In this document: in pieces, positions 1-9,138 of the stretch
Layout: each line of letters opens with the position of its first letter
Position numbering within the stretch: the first letter of the stretch is position 1
DNA from: Pseudochrobactrum saccharolyticum
GTDB lineage: Bacteria; Pseudomonadota; Alphaproteobacteria; Rhizobiales; Rhizobiaceae
DNA length: 64,000 bases
Reading direction: 5' to 3'
NCBI RefSeq assembly: GCF_008801715.1
Contig: NZ_VZPG01000001.1
Location: 310,001 to 374,000, forward strand
The notes under the pieces: model-generated
What the model was told of the DNA's origin: nothing
Databases searched by the model: none
What the model saw: only the letters and a program-made list of their open reading frames with translations
Position numbers and translations under genes: made by a program

Positions 1-2409
1 CTGATATTGGGTCAGGAAGGATGAAGCATCATCACGCGAGACACCAAAGGTGGTCTGTGTCAGGTCATTGGTACCGAAGGAGAAGAATTCGGCAGTCTCA
101 GCCAGTTCCCCTGCACGCAAGGCAGCACGCGGCAATTCGATCATGGTGCCAACCATATAATCAACCTGCACGCCGCTCTCGGCAATGATCTGCGCAGCGA
201 CTTTATCAATGCGCGCTTTCACAAAATCCAGCTCGGCTTTAATACCAACCAGCGGCACCATAATCTCCGGTATAACCGCTTCGCCGGTATCTTTGGCAGC
301 GGCAATCGCCGCTTCAATAATCGCACGGGTCTGCATTTCAGCAATTTCCGGATAGGAGATCGCAAGGCGGCAACCACGATGGCCAAGCATCGGGTTAAAC
401 TCATGCAGGCTTTCCGCACGCTCGGTCAGCTTGTCGACATCCACGCCCATGACATTGGCGACTTCGGCGATTTCTTCCGCAGTCTTTGGCAGGAATTCAT
501 GCAATGGCGGATCGAGCAGACGGATGGTGACCGGCAGCCCCTGCATGATTTCAAACAGCTCGGTGAAATCATCACGCTGCATCGGCAGGAGTTTATCCAG
601 CGCAACACGGCGGCCTTTTTCGTCCGATGCCAAAATCATCTCACGCATAGCGAGAATACGCGGCCCCTCGAAGAACATATGCTCGGTACGGCACAGGCCG
701 ATCCCTTCCGCACCGAAGGATCGCGCTGCACGGGCATCAGCCGGTGTTTCCGCATTGGTGCGCACTTTCATGCGGCGGGCTTCATCTGCCCAAACCATCA
801 GCTTGCCAAAATCACCGGAGAGTTCCGGCTGTTGCATGGCCACAGTGCCTTTCAGCACCTGTCCGCTGCCGCCGTCAATGGTGATGATATCACCCTTTTT
901 GAAGGTGCCGCCGGCTGTCAGCATTGTACCGTTGCGATAATCAATACGCAGCGTACCGGCACCGGAAACACAAGGCTTGCCCATACCACGGGCAACCACA
1001 GCCGCATGGCTGGTCATGCCGCCGCGCGATGTCAGAATACCTTCCGCTGCATGCATGCCGTGAATATCTTCAGGGCTGGTTTCAATACGCACCAGAATGG
1101 CTTTGCGGCCTTCCGCTTTCAGCTGTTCCGCATCCTCCGAAGAGAAAACAATCTCACCGGTTGCCGCCCCCGGAGAGGCAGGCAGGCCGATACCGATCAC
1201 ATGGCGTTCGGCTCTCGGATCAATGGTCGGATGCAGCAGCTGATCCAGCGATGCCGGATCAATACGGTTGACGGCTTCTTCTTTACCGATCAGCCCTTCC
1301 TCGACCATTTCCACGGCCATTTTCAGCGCGGCTTTAGCCGTGCGCTTGCCGGAACGGGTCTGCAGCATCCAGAGTTTGCCGCGTTCAATGGTGAATTCCA
1401 GATCCTGCATATCGCGGTAATGCTGTTCCAGACGATCAGCAATTTTCAGGAATTCAGCAAAAGCATCCGGCATGATTTTCTCAAGCGAGGGACGCTCGGA
1501 ACCAGCCTCAATACGGGCTTCCTCGGTGATATTCTGCGGGGTGCGGATACCGGCCACCACATCTTCACCCTGCGCATTGACGAGGAACTCGCCGTAAAGC
1601 TTGCGCTCACCGGTGGAAGGGTTACGGGTAAAGGCAACGCCGGTTGCTGATGTATCGCCCATATTGCCGAACACCATGGCCTGCACATTCACGGCAGTAC
1701 CCCAGTTTTCCGGAATATTATGCAGGCGGCGATAGGTGATCGCGCGGGCATTCATCCATGAGGAGAACACTGCGGAAATCGCGCCCCAAAGCTGCGCTTC
1801 CGGATCCTGCGGGAACGGCTCGCCCAGCTCTTCTTCAACCTTGGCCTTGTACTGATCGATCACACCGCGCCAGTCGTCTGCAGTCAGATCGGTATCGACA
1901 TCCAGATCGAGACTGGCTTTGGCATCATCGAGAATTTCTTCAAAGAAAGAATGGTCAACGCCCAGCACCACATCCGAATACATCTGGATGAAGCGGCGGT
2001 AGCTGTCATAGGCAAAGCGCTCATCATTGGCCTCGGCTGCGATTGCCGCAACCGTATCATCATTGAGGCCGAGATTAAGCACCGTATCCATCATACCCGG
2101 CATGGATGCACGGGAACCGGAACGAACTGAAACCAGAAGCGGACGGGTTGCATCTCCCAGACGGCGACCGGTCAGCGCAGTGATATGTTCCAGTGCAGCT
2201 TTGACCTGATCTTTCAGGATTTCAGGATAAGTCCGGTCATGGTCGTAATAATAGGTGCAGACATCGGTGGTAATGGTAAAGCCCGGAGGCACCGGCAGTC
2301 CGAGGCTGCTCATTTCAGCAAGGTTTGCACCTTTACCGCCCAGAAGATTACGATCACTTGCAGCACCATCGGCTTTGCCGTCACCGAAGTGATATACCCA
2401 CTTAACCAT
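1..2409 (-). CDS. ppdK: Pyruvate, phosphate dikinase (3' end outside window)
   Basis: Interconverts pyruvate, ATP and phosphate with PEP, AMP and pyrophosphate in the cytoplasm. I translated the minus strand from the ATG at 2409, which follows a strong AGGAGG, and the frame stays open for 803 codons to the window edge; the family is usually near 880-900 residues. The N-terminal ATP-grasp part begins MVKWVYHFGDGKADG. The swivelling phosphohistidine domain has GGMTSHAAVVARG with the His at about residue 468. The start of the PEP/pyruvate TIM barrel (GLCRTEHMFFEG, GTNDLTQTTFG) is present, but the catalytic Cys near the C terminus lies beyond the edge. It appears to be a single-gene unit with its promoter in the 348-base spacer to its right. 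Very confident. Confidence 0.97.
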   Translation of the reverse strand, partial: MVKWVYHFGDGKADGAASDRNLLGGKGANLAEMSSLGLPVPPGFTITTDVCTYYYDHDRTYPEILKDQVKAALEHITALTGRRLGDATRPLLVSVRSGSRASMPGMMDTVLNLGLNDDTVAAIAAEANDERFAYDSYRRFIQMYSDVVLGVDHSFFEEILDDAKASLDLDVDTDLTADDWRGVIDQYKAKVEEELGEPFPQDPEAQLWGAISAVFSSWMNARAITYRRLHNIPENWGTAVNVQAMVFGNMGDTSATGVAFTRNPSTGERKLYGEFLVNAQGEDVVAGIRTPQNITEEARIEAGSERPSLEKIMPDAFAEFLKIADRLEQHYRDMQDLEFTIERGKLWMLQTRSGKRTAKAALKMAVEMVEEGLIGKEEAVNRIDPASLDQLLHPTIDPRAERHVIGIGLPASPGAATGEIVFSSEDAEQLKAEGRKAILVRIETSPEDIHGMHAAEGILTSRGGMTSHAAVVARGMGKPCVSGAGTLRIDYRNGTMLTAGGTFKKGDIITIDGGSGQVLKGTVAMQQPELSGDFGKLMVWADEARRMKVRTNAETPADARAARSFGAEGIGLCRTEHMFFEGPRILAMREMILASDEKGRRVALDKLLPMQRDDFTELFEIMQGLPVTIRLLDPPLHEFLPKTAEEIAEVANVMGVDVDKLTERAESLHEFNPMLGHRGCRLAISYPEIAEMQTRAIIEAAIAAAKDTGEAVIPEIMVPLVGIKAELDFVKARIDKVAAQIIAESGVQVDYMVGTMIELPRAALRAGELAETAEFFSFGTNDLTQTTFGVSRDDASSFLTQYQ

Positions 2410-2757
2410 TCCCGTCCTCCTGTTATGTCCGGCTCAGGCTGAATGTAAGTCATGATAACCGATACCGGATACACGCATTCTGCTTAAGCGATAGCACTGC
2501 CGCGGGCTACTGAAAAATACAGAAAAACGGTAACAAAGCGCAACGCAATGCTTGTATATTTGTTTAAATCGATTTTGCGGAATTCGTTTCCGGTTTATTG
2601 TCTGAACAGATGAATAATTTACGGCGGCACAGAAAGCGATTTCATCTGCATTTCCGCAACTTAACGGAATCAGCTGAGAGTTTGATTCCGGAACATCAAA
2701 ACAACGCGGAATCTGCTATTAACAAACGTCATTCTCAACCTTGTTTCGGGGATCATC
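2410..2757. other. Spacer with divergent promoters of ppdK and the VOC gene
   Basis: This 348-base AT-rich stretch separates divergent genes and must hold both promoters. I see no open reading frame of note, no strong hairpin and no recognisable operator in it. Confidence 0.5.
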
Positions 2758-3105
2758 ATGCGTAAGACCGGAAAACTCGACTATATAGAAATGCCTGCCG
2801 GCCAAAGCGGTCTGAAGGATGTCAAAGCCTTTTACGCCGATGCCTTCGGCTGGAGCTTCACCGATTACGGCCCCGATTATGCCGCCCATTCTGAAGGACT
2901 GGACGGCGGCTTTTATCAGGGCGATGAGGCGAAAAACGCCAAACCACTGCCCGTGCTCTATTCTGAGGATCTGGAACAGACACTGATTGATGTTGAAAAA
3001 GCAGGCGGCAAAATCGTCAAACCGGTTTTCAGTTTCCCCGGTGGCCGCCGTTTCCATTTCACTGATCCGTCCGGTAATGAACTGGCCGTGTGGAGCGAGA
3101 ATTAA
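2758..3105 (+). CDS. VOC-superfamily (glyoxalase/bleomycin-resistance-like) protein
   Basis: A 115-residue protein made of one vicinal-oxygen-chelate repeat pair. The N-terminal strand (KLDYIEMPAG) leads into a helix that ends in a typical FYADAFGWSF motif. The C-terminal half closes with FHFTDPSGNELAVWSE, where the final Glu is the usual metal ligand. The first metal-ligand His of many glyoxalases is not evident at the N terminus, so metal use is uncertain. Proteins of this kind include glyoxalase I-like and antibiotic-binding enzymes; the substrate cannot be read from sequence. It stands alone, divergent from ppdK and convergent with the metal exporter. Confidence 0.85.
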   Translation: MRKTGKLDYIEMPAGQSGLKDVKAFYADAFGWSFTDYGPDYAAHSEGLDGGFYQGDEAKNAKPLPVLYSEDLEQTLIDVEKAGGKIVKPVFSFPGGRRFHFTDPSGNELAVWSEN

Positions 3106-3162
3106 ACCGGCACTCACAGATATGAATAACAGCTACGGTGCTTAAATGAGCGCCGTAGATGA

Positions 3163-4059
3163 TTAGTGAATATCTTCTTCACGAGCGCAATTTTCGGCCT
3201 CCATCTGTAATGTCGTATGATGCAGATCATATTGCTGCTGCAACACCTGTTCGATTGCACGGCGCACGGCTTCACCATTTGCCTCAGGTTGCAGCACAAT
3301 ATGCGCCGTCAGAGAATGCTGGCTTTTGGTCAGCGACCAGACATGCAGATCATGGATTTCATCAACGCCAGAGACTGCAAGAACAGATTGTTCAAGCTTG
3401 CGTAAATCCAACCCGACCGGCACACCTTCCAGCAGAATATTGATACATTCCTTGAGCAGCACCCATGTGCGCGGAAAAACCATAAAGCCGATGCCCACAG
3501 CAATAACCGAGTCCACCCACTGCCAGCCTGTCAGATAGATAATCACCGCGCCGACAATGACGCCGACGGAGCCAAGCATATCCGCCCAGACTTCAAGATA
3601 AGCGCCTTTAACATTCAGGCTTTCATCTTTTTTGCCGCTTAAAAGCTGCATGGAAATGAAGTTCACGATCAGACCGAGAACAGCGACAATCATCATGCCG
3701 ACAGACTGCACTTCTGCTGGCTGGAACAGACGTTCATAGGCTTCATAGAGAATATAGAATGCGACGAGCAGCAACAGAACGGCATTGATTGCTGCCGCCA
3801 GAATTTCAAAGCGGGAATAACCATAGGTGCGGAAAATATCCGCTGCACGGCGCCCCAGATAAATGGCAATCAGAGCAAGTGCCAGCGCGAAAGTATCTGT
3901 TGCCATATGCATGGCATCGGACAGTAGAGCCAGACTGCCGGTAACATAGCTGCCGATAATTTCGGCAATCATGAAGCTGCCCGTCAGCCCCAAGGCCATC
4001 CAAAGCCTTGAAACCGGTGTTGTGCTTACATCCGCATGATTGTGATCGCCGCTCATCAT
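3163..4059 (-). CDS. Cation diffusion facilitator (CzcD/ZitB-like metal exporter)
   Basis: A 298-residue inner-membrane antiporter that exports divalent metals, most likely zinc, in exchange for protons. About six transmembrane helices are followed by a cytoplasmic ferredoxin-like domain (VDEIHDLHVWSLTKSQHSLTAH). The helix-2 metal site SDAMHMATD is intact. In the helix-5 site the usual His of HxxxD is Glu (EVWADMLGS), a variant I recall from other proteobacterial CzcD-like proteins. The N terminus carries a short His-rich stretch (GDHNHADV). I chose the first of two adjacent ATGs, which follows AAAGG, rather than a start 15 codons upstream. The exact metal is uncertain. Confidence 0.9.
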   Translation of the reverse strand: MMSGDHNHADVSTTPVSRLWMALGLTGSFMIAEIIGSYVTGSLALLSDAMHMATDTFALALALIAIYLGRRAADIFRTYGYSRFEILAAAINAVLLLLVAFYILYEAYERLFQPAEVQSVGMMIVAVLGLIVNFISMQLLSGKKDESLNVKGAYLEVWADMLGSVGVIVGAVIIYLTGWQWVDSVIAVGIGFMVFPRTWVLLKECINILLEGVPVGLDLRKLEQSVLAVSGVDEIHDLHVWSLTKSQHSLTAHIVLQPEANGEAVRRAIEQVLQQQYDLHHTTLQMEAENCAREEDIH

Positions 4060-4180
4060 CTGCCTTTCAGCTTTGCATGCCAGTCTGCAACTCAGATAAA
4101 ACACGCCTGAAAATCATTCTTAATTTTGCATCGGACAAAAGAAAACGGGATGATTTAACAGGTTCAGCAAGACTATAATT

Positions 4181-7100
4181 TTATACTGCTTCACGCATGG
4201 CAGCAGCGGTTTGCAGATCAACGGAAACCAGCTGGCTCACACCCTGCTCGGCCATGGTCACGCCAAACAGACGATCCATGCGTGCCATGGTAATCGGATT
4301 ATGGGTAATGATAACAAAACGCGTCTTTGTGGACGCGGCCATCTCATCCATCAAATTGCAATAGCGTTCCACATTGTGGTCGTCGAGCGGTGCATCCACC
4401 TCGTCCAGCACGCAGATTGGTGCCGGATTGGTGAGGAACACTGCAAAGATCAGCGCCATTGCCGTCAGCGCCTGCTCACCGCCGGAAAGCAGGGTCATGG
4501 TCTGCGGCTTCTTACCCGGAGGACGGGCGAGAATTTCCAGACCGGCATCCAGCGGGTCTTCCGATTCAATCAGTTGCAGCTCCGCCGTACCGCCGCCAAA
4601 CAGGTGCGTAAACAAACGCTGGAACTGCTCATTGACCACATCAAATGCCGCCAGAAGACGTTCTCGGCCTTCTTTGTTCAGGCTTTGAATGGCCTGACGC
4701 AGTTTCTTGATCGCCTCCATAACGTCTTCGCGCTCATTGATGATCGCGTCCTGTCGTTCGGACAATTCGCGCTGTTCTTCTTCGGCACGCAAATTCACTG
4801 CACCGAGACGTTCGCGCTCAATCTTCAACCGGTCCAGCTGACGGTCTGTATGATCCATATCCGGCAGCGGATCACCGGCATTGAGACCTGTATGACGGAA
4901 TGCTTCATGCGGCGCACAATTCAACACCTCAGCGATACGCGCTTCTGTATCCTTGCGGCGATCTTCTGCAGCCGCCAGACGCTCTTCGGCACGGGCACGC
5001 ACTTCCCGCGAGGAAGCCAGTTCCTGAATAGCCAGCGTTGCCCGCTTATCCAGTTTGGCCTGCTCGGTTTCGGCAATGCTCAGGCGGTCAGAGGTTTCTT
5101 TGCGTTGCGCATCGGCATCCGCCACAGCGCTTTGCAGCTCACGGCGGCGCTCTTCAATATCCGCCGGTGCTTCCGCCAGATCTTCCGCTTCATCACTGGT
5201 TTCAGCCCTGCGTTCTGTCAGCGCAGTAATTTGCCGGCGGGCATTTTCTGCCCGCGATTGCCAGCTTTTGCGCTCATGCCCGATCATTTCCAAGCGACGC
5301 AGACGGTTTTCCGCATCACGGCGCAGATTATCATGCGCGGCGCGGGCTTCCGTCATTGCGGCACGATCAGCCATAACCTGCGTGGTCAGCGAGGTCAGTT
5401 GCAGGTTCAATGCAGCCAGATCCGGCAGATCATCCAGTCTGATCTGTGCTTCTTCCAGCTGAATGGTGTTTTCTTCCAGACTGTCGCTGAGACGGGTTTT
5501 CGCCTCATCCAGCGCTGCACGCTTGCTGGATAATTGTCCGGCAACACGCTCGGCCTCCGCCAAGGCATCACGCGCCTGCGCCAATTCACGCTGTGCAGAG
5601 CGCCAATGATCGCGCAGGCTGCGTTCACGCTCCACCGCCTCGCGCAAAGCCGTTTCCGCCTGACGCAAAGCCGTTTCTGCCTGTGTTACACGGTCGCGCG
5701 CAGTGACAGCAGAAGCTTCAAGCTCAGCTAAGCGGTTTTTCTGTGCCAACCGTTGTGCGGCGGCAGTCGGTGCATCGGAACGCGCCGTAAAACCATCCCA
5801 ACGCCAGAGACTGCCCTCGCGGCTCACCAAACGCTGACCGCTTTGTAATTGCGCCTGAAGATTTGCGCCTTCACTGTCGTCTACCAGACCAATCTGGGAC
5901 AAACGTGCCTGCAATGCCGCAGGCGCATCTACCACCGTGCTCAGCGGCACTGCACCTTGCGGCAGGGAGCCGAAATCCCGCGCATTCTGGCTATCAATAT
6001 CCGTCCAGAAAACCGGCGCCTGCGGATTAACCGGCGCTTCGAGATCGTCGCCCAAAGCTGCACCAAGTGCGGTTTCATAGCCCTTTTTCACCTGCATCTG
6101 CTCAACAACAGCGATATAGGTGGAAGACTGGCCGCTATTGAGAATACTGGCCAGAGTACGGGCTTCAGTTTCAATCCGGTTCAGCTCTTCGCGTGCATGC
6201 GCCAGTGGCTGGCGGCGGCCGGTTTCGGCTTCCCGCGCTTGCTCTACCATTTCTTCACAAGCCAGTGCCTGTTCTTCCGCAGCCTGAACCGCCTCTTCGG
6301 CCAGCGCTACCCTGGCGGCTTTTTCTTCTGTACCAGCGAGTAATTTCAGCTGGTTTTCCAGCGCGGCAATATCCTGCTCTACCGTTCGCAACTGCACTGA
6401 GAGTTTCTCACTGCGCTCGGCAATATCACGTACCAAACGTTCGCTTTGCGTGCGCTCTGCTGCAGCCTCTGCTCTTGCAGAAGTGATCTGCGCCAGTTCA
6501 GACTCATGAGCCTGTAATTGTTCCTGTGCAGTGGCCAGCAGTTCTTCTGCTTCAATCGCACGATCGCCGGACGCCTCATTCTGCTCACGCAGATCCTGCT
6601 CTTCATCGTCCAGACGCTCAAGCACAGCCGCATGTTCCTGCAACATCTGCTCTTCGCGGGCGATGTCAGAGCTTAGCTGCTCAAGCCGTTTTAACAGCTC
6701 AGACCGGCGCTGTGTCAGGCGCGTCGCTTCTTCATCCAACTGCGAAACCGCAATCGTCAGACGCTGTAAGGCTGCAGATGCGGATGCCTGCTGATTACGC
6801 AGTTCCGGCAAATGCTGAGCGGCAATGGCCTGTTCTTTGGCGGCAATCATCTGCGCCTGTGCCATGGCACCAACTTGCGATGTTGCTGTTGCCAAAGCAC
6901 TCTGCGCCTCGCCTTCCTGTTGCTTGGCTTGCGACCAGCGCAAATGCAACAGGATCGCTTCCGCCGCACGGATATCTGCGGACAATGCGCGGAAACGGTT
7001 AGCCTGACGGGATTGACGCTTAAGACTTTCAATCTGGGTGCCAAGCTCACCGACCACATCTTCAAGACGTTCAAGATTGGTTTCAGCCGCACGCAAACGC

Positions 7101-7645
7101 AATTCGGCTTCATGGCGGCGGGAATGCAGGCCGGAAATACCGGCAGCCTCTTCCAGCAATGCACGGCGTGCCTGCGGTTTGGCCTGAATAAGCTCACCGA
7201 TACGCCCCTGACCGACCATAGATGGTGAGCGCGCGCCGGTAGACTGATCGGCAAACAACAGCTGTACATCTTTGGCACGGACTTCCTTGCCATTGATGCG
7301 ATAGACAGAACCGGATTCACGCTCAATACGGCGCGAGACCTGCAACTCATCCACGTCATTATAGGAAGGCGGTGCAGAGCGGTCGCTATTGTCGAGAAAC
7401 AGGGTTACTTCCGCACTGTTGCGTGCAGGGCGTGTGCCCGAACCGGAGAAAATAACATCATCCATGCCGGAGGCGCGCATATTCTTATAGGAGTTTTCCC
7501 CCATAACCCAGCGCAACGCTTCAACGAGATTGGACTTGCCGCAGCCATTCGGCCCGACGACACCGGTCAATCCGCCTTCAATAACGAATTCCATCGGCTC
7601 GACGAAAGATTTAAATCCGAGAAGGCGCAGTTTGGTAAAACGCAT
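4181..7645 (-). CDS. smc: Chromosome segregation ATPase SMC
   Basis: A 1,154-residue condensin subunit that, with ScpA and ScpB (not in the window), organises and segregates the nucleoid. The head has Walker A GPNGCGKS at residues 31-38 and, at the C terminus, signature LSGGEQ at about 1053-1058 followed by Walker B (ICVLDEVDAPLDD). Between them lie two long Ala/Glu/Arg-rich coiled-coil arms around a central hinge near residues 510-630 (GYETALGAALGDDLEAPV). Its length is typical of alphaproteobacterial SMC. It follows dsbA and dciA on the same strand; the 135-base gap to dsbA contains a terminator, so it probably has its own promoter. Very confident. Confidence 0.98.
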   Translation of the reverse strand: MRFTKLRLLGFKSFVEPMEFVIEGGLTGVVGPNGCGKSNLVEALRWVMGENSYKNMRASGMDDVIFSGSGTRPARNSAEVTLFLDNSDRSAPPSYNDVDELQVSRRIERESGSVYRINGKEVRAKDVQLLFADQSTGARSPSMVGQGRIGELIQAKPQARRALLEEAAGISGLHSRRHEAELRLRAAETNLERLEDVVGELGTQIESLKRQSRQANRFRALSADIRAAEAILLHLRWSQAKQQEGEAQSALATATSQVGAMAQAQMIAAKEQAIAAQHLPELRNQQASASAALQRLTIAVSQLDEEATRLTQRRSELLKRLEQLSSDIAREEQMLQEHAAVLERLDDEEQDLREQNEASGDRAIEAEELLATAQEQLQAHESELAQITSARAEAAAERTQSERLVRDIAERSEKLSVQLRTVEQDIAALENQLKLLAGTEEKAARVALAEEAVQAAEEQALACEEMVEQAREAETGRRQPLAHAREELNRIETEARTLASILNSGQSSTYIAVVEQMQVKKGYETALGAALGDDLEAPVNPQAPVFWTDIDSQNARDFGSLPQGAVPLSTVVDAPAALQARLSQIGLVDDSEGANLQAQLQSGQRLVSREGSLWRWDGFTARSDAPTAAAQRLAQKNRLAELEASAVTARDRVTQAETALRQAETALREAVERERSLRDHWRSAQRELAQARDALAEAERVAGQLSSKRAALDEAKTRLSDSLEENTIQLEEAQIRLDDLPDLAALNLQLTSLTTQVMADRAAMTEARAAHDNLRRDAENRLRRLEMIGHERKSWQSRAENARRQITALTERRAETSDEAEDLAEAPADIEERRRELQSAVADADAQRKETSDRLSIAETEQAKLDKRATLAIQELASSREVRARAEERLAAAEDRRKDTEARIAEVLNCAPHEAFRHTGLNAGDPLPDMDHTDRQLDRLKIERERLGAVNLRAEEEQRELSERQDAIINEREDVMEAIKKLRQAIQSLNKEGRERLLAAFDVVNEQFQRLFTHLFGGGTAELQLIESEDPLDAGLEILARPPGKKPQTMTLLSGGEQALTAMALIFAVFLTNPAPICVLDEVDAPLDDHNVERYCNLMDEMAASTKTRFVIITHNPITMARMDRLFGVTMAEQGVSQLVSVDLQTAAAMREAV

Positions 7646-7730
7646 CAGCCAGTGCTCCGTGCAACCGGGCGCGGCAAAAACAAATCAATGAAGAGCGGAA
7701 TAAAATCAGACACTATTTTTTTTAAATATG

Positions 7731-7765
7731 AAAATGCAGCGGGCGCAAAAAAGCCCCCGCTGCAT
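7731..7765 (-). terminator. Terminator after the dsbA-like gene
   Basis: A hairpin with stem ATGCAGCGGG/CCCGCTGCAT lies just downstream of the dsbA-like stop codon and is followed on the minus strand by a short T-rich run. It separates that gene from smc. Confidence 0.7.
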
Positions 7766-7780
7766 GAATATGCATCAGGT

Positions 7781-8443
7781 TCAGAGCATAGAGTCGATAA
7801 CTGCCGACATCTGTTCAACCGAAAGAGCTCCGGAATATTTCTGACCATTGATAAAGAATGTAGGCGTTGCATTCACACCGAACTCAGCGCCACGTTCACG
7901 AACAGCATTCACATCATCGAGAAGCTGCTGGTTCGTCAAGCAGGCATTGAATGTCTCCTGTGTAAAACCGGCCAGTTTGGAGATTTGCAGCAATGCAGCC
8001 TGTGCATCATCGGCCGCAGCCCACTGCATCTGCTGCTTGAACAGCACATCCACCATCGGGAAATAACGGTCATCCGGTGCACAGCGTGCCAGCATGAAGG
8101 CAGCAGTTGCGCGCGGATCAAACGGAAATTCACGGAAGATCAGACGGGCTTTGCCGGTCTTAATGTATTTTTCTTCAATTGCCGGAAGTGTATTCACAGC
8201 GAAAGTCGCACAATGCGAACATGTCATCGAAGCATATTCAACGATTGTTACCGGTGCATCAGCCTGCCCCAGCACTTTATCTTCAAGTGCGCCTTTTTCG
8301 AGCAGTTTTTTCATATCGACAGAGCCGTCAGACTTCGGAACATCTGTCTGTGCCAGAGCGCTGCCGGCGGCAGATACGGACAATGCCGCAGTTGCAAGAG
8401 CTGCAGTTCCAAGAAGCTGTCTGCGGTTCAGTTGAGACATCAT
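7781..8443 (-). CDS. DsbA-family thiol:disulfide oxidoreductase with twin-arginine-like signal
   Basis: A periplasmic thioredoxin-fold protein of about 220 residues that probably oxidises or isomerises cysteines in exported proteins. The N terminus (QLNRRQLLGTAALATAAL) has an RR pair before a hydrophobic stretch ending in Ala-rich SALA, so the signal resembles a Tat signal. The mature part has the redox motif CSHC (MTCSHCATF), an inserted helical domain and the cis-Pro loop (GVNATPTFFING). I start at the first of two tandem ATGs (residue 8 of the longest frame); neither start has a clear ribosome site. It lies between dciA and smc, an arrangement I recall from other Rhizobiales. Confidence 0.92.
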   Translation of the reverse strand: MMSQLNRRQLLGTAALATAALSVSAAGSALAQTDVPKSDGSVDMKKLLEKGALEDKVLGQADAPVTIVEYASMTCSHCATFAVNTLPAIEEKYIKTGKARLIFREFPFDPRATAAFMLARCAPDDRYFPMVDVLFKQQMQWAAADDAQAALLQISKLAGFTQETFNACLTNQQLLDDVNAVRERGAEFGVNATPTFFINGQKYSGALSVEQMSAVIDSML

Positions 8444-8619
8444 ACGAATCACCCGTTCATTCACGTTGCTATAGTTTCCGGATATTAGAGCAAATTGCCG
8501 GAATTTTGTCAGGCAGCTTAAGAGTTTTTAATAAACAGTGTGTCTCCAGAGACTTAACGGGCAATTTTCAGCCGTTTTCGCATTGTTTATTCTCTGTAAT
8601 CTGCCCTTTGAAATTAGGA

Positions 8620-9129
8620 TCAGCGGGGCTTTTTATTGGCTTTTTCCGCCAGAATATTACGGCCGAGCTGCATCAGTGAGGCACGTAAAGCCTCATCCTC
8701 AATACCGACTGTTGCCTGCGCCAGTTTTTTCTCGGCAGGTGCACCAACCGGCATCAGCGTTTTGATTTTACGTTGCGCAACAGGGGCAACAGATTTTTGT
8801 TCAATGCGAATACGGGCAATGGCAACGAAACCTAAAAAGGAATTCACGCGATTAATGATCTCGCCGGTGGAATGCTGGATGCGCATTGCTGCCATGCCTT
8901 CGCAGCCGATGATCAGTGTTGCCGGCTGAAACGGGTCATCCTCATGGGCGCGTCGCGGCCAGAGAATACGCAACGGACGCGATTGTGCACCAATCTGCGG
9001 CCCGACCACATCTTCCCATGCCTGTATCAGCGACAAATTAATACCGGCGCGTTTGCGTAAGACAGGATCGAGCACACTACCGGCCGTATCTGCCAGCGGT
9101 TTAAAACCCGATTTTTCCTCTCTGCTCAT
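8620..9129 (-). CDS. DciA-like DUF721 protein
   Basis: A 169-residue cytoplasmic protein with the DUF721/DciA pattern: an N-terminal helical part (LADTAGSVLDPVLRKRAGINLSLIQAWEDVVGPQIG) and a small beta domain (ATLIIGCEGMAAMRIQHSTGEIINRVNSFLG). DciA is the ancestral loader or operator of the replicative helicase DnaB in bacteria that lack DnaC. The C-terminal 60 residues are specific to this group and rich in Ala and Lys. It is followed on the same strand by the dsbA-like gene after 176 bases. In the relatives I recall it sits next to mutY; here two LPS genes intervene. Confidence 0.85.
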   Translation of the reverse strand: MSREEKSGFKPLADTAGSVLDPVLRKRAGINLSLIQAWEDVVGPQIGAQSRPLRILWPRRAHEDDPFQPATLIIGCEGMAAMRIQHSTGEIINRVNSFLGFVAIARIRIEQKSVAPVAQRKIKTLMPVGAPAEKKLAQATVGIEDEALRASLMQLGRNILAEKANKKPR

Positions 9130-9138
9130 CTCTGTCCT

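Noticed and set aside
379-1650. 423-codon open frame on the plus strand
   Set aside because: It lies wholly antisense to ppdK, whose motifs are clear. The His/Gln/Arg-rich, motif-free translation is typical of a shadow frame.
3128-3157. Hairpin between the VOC and CDF genes as a terminator
   Set aside because: The stem CTACGG/CCGTAG is only six bases with a 14-base loop and no T-run.
4211-5533. 440-codon open frame on the plus strand
   Set aside because: Antisense to the well-supported smc gene; composition is that of a reverse-strand shadow.
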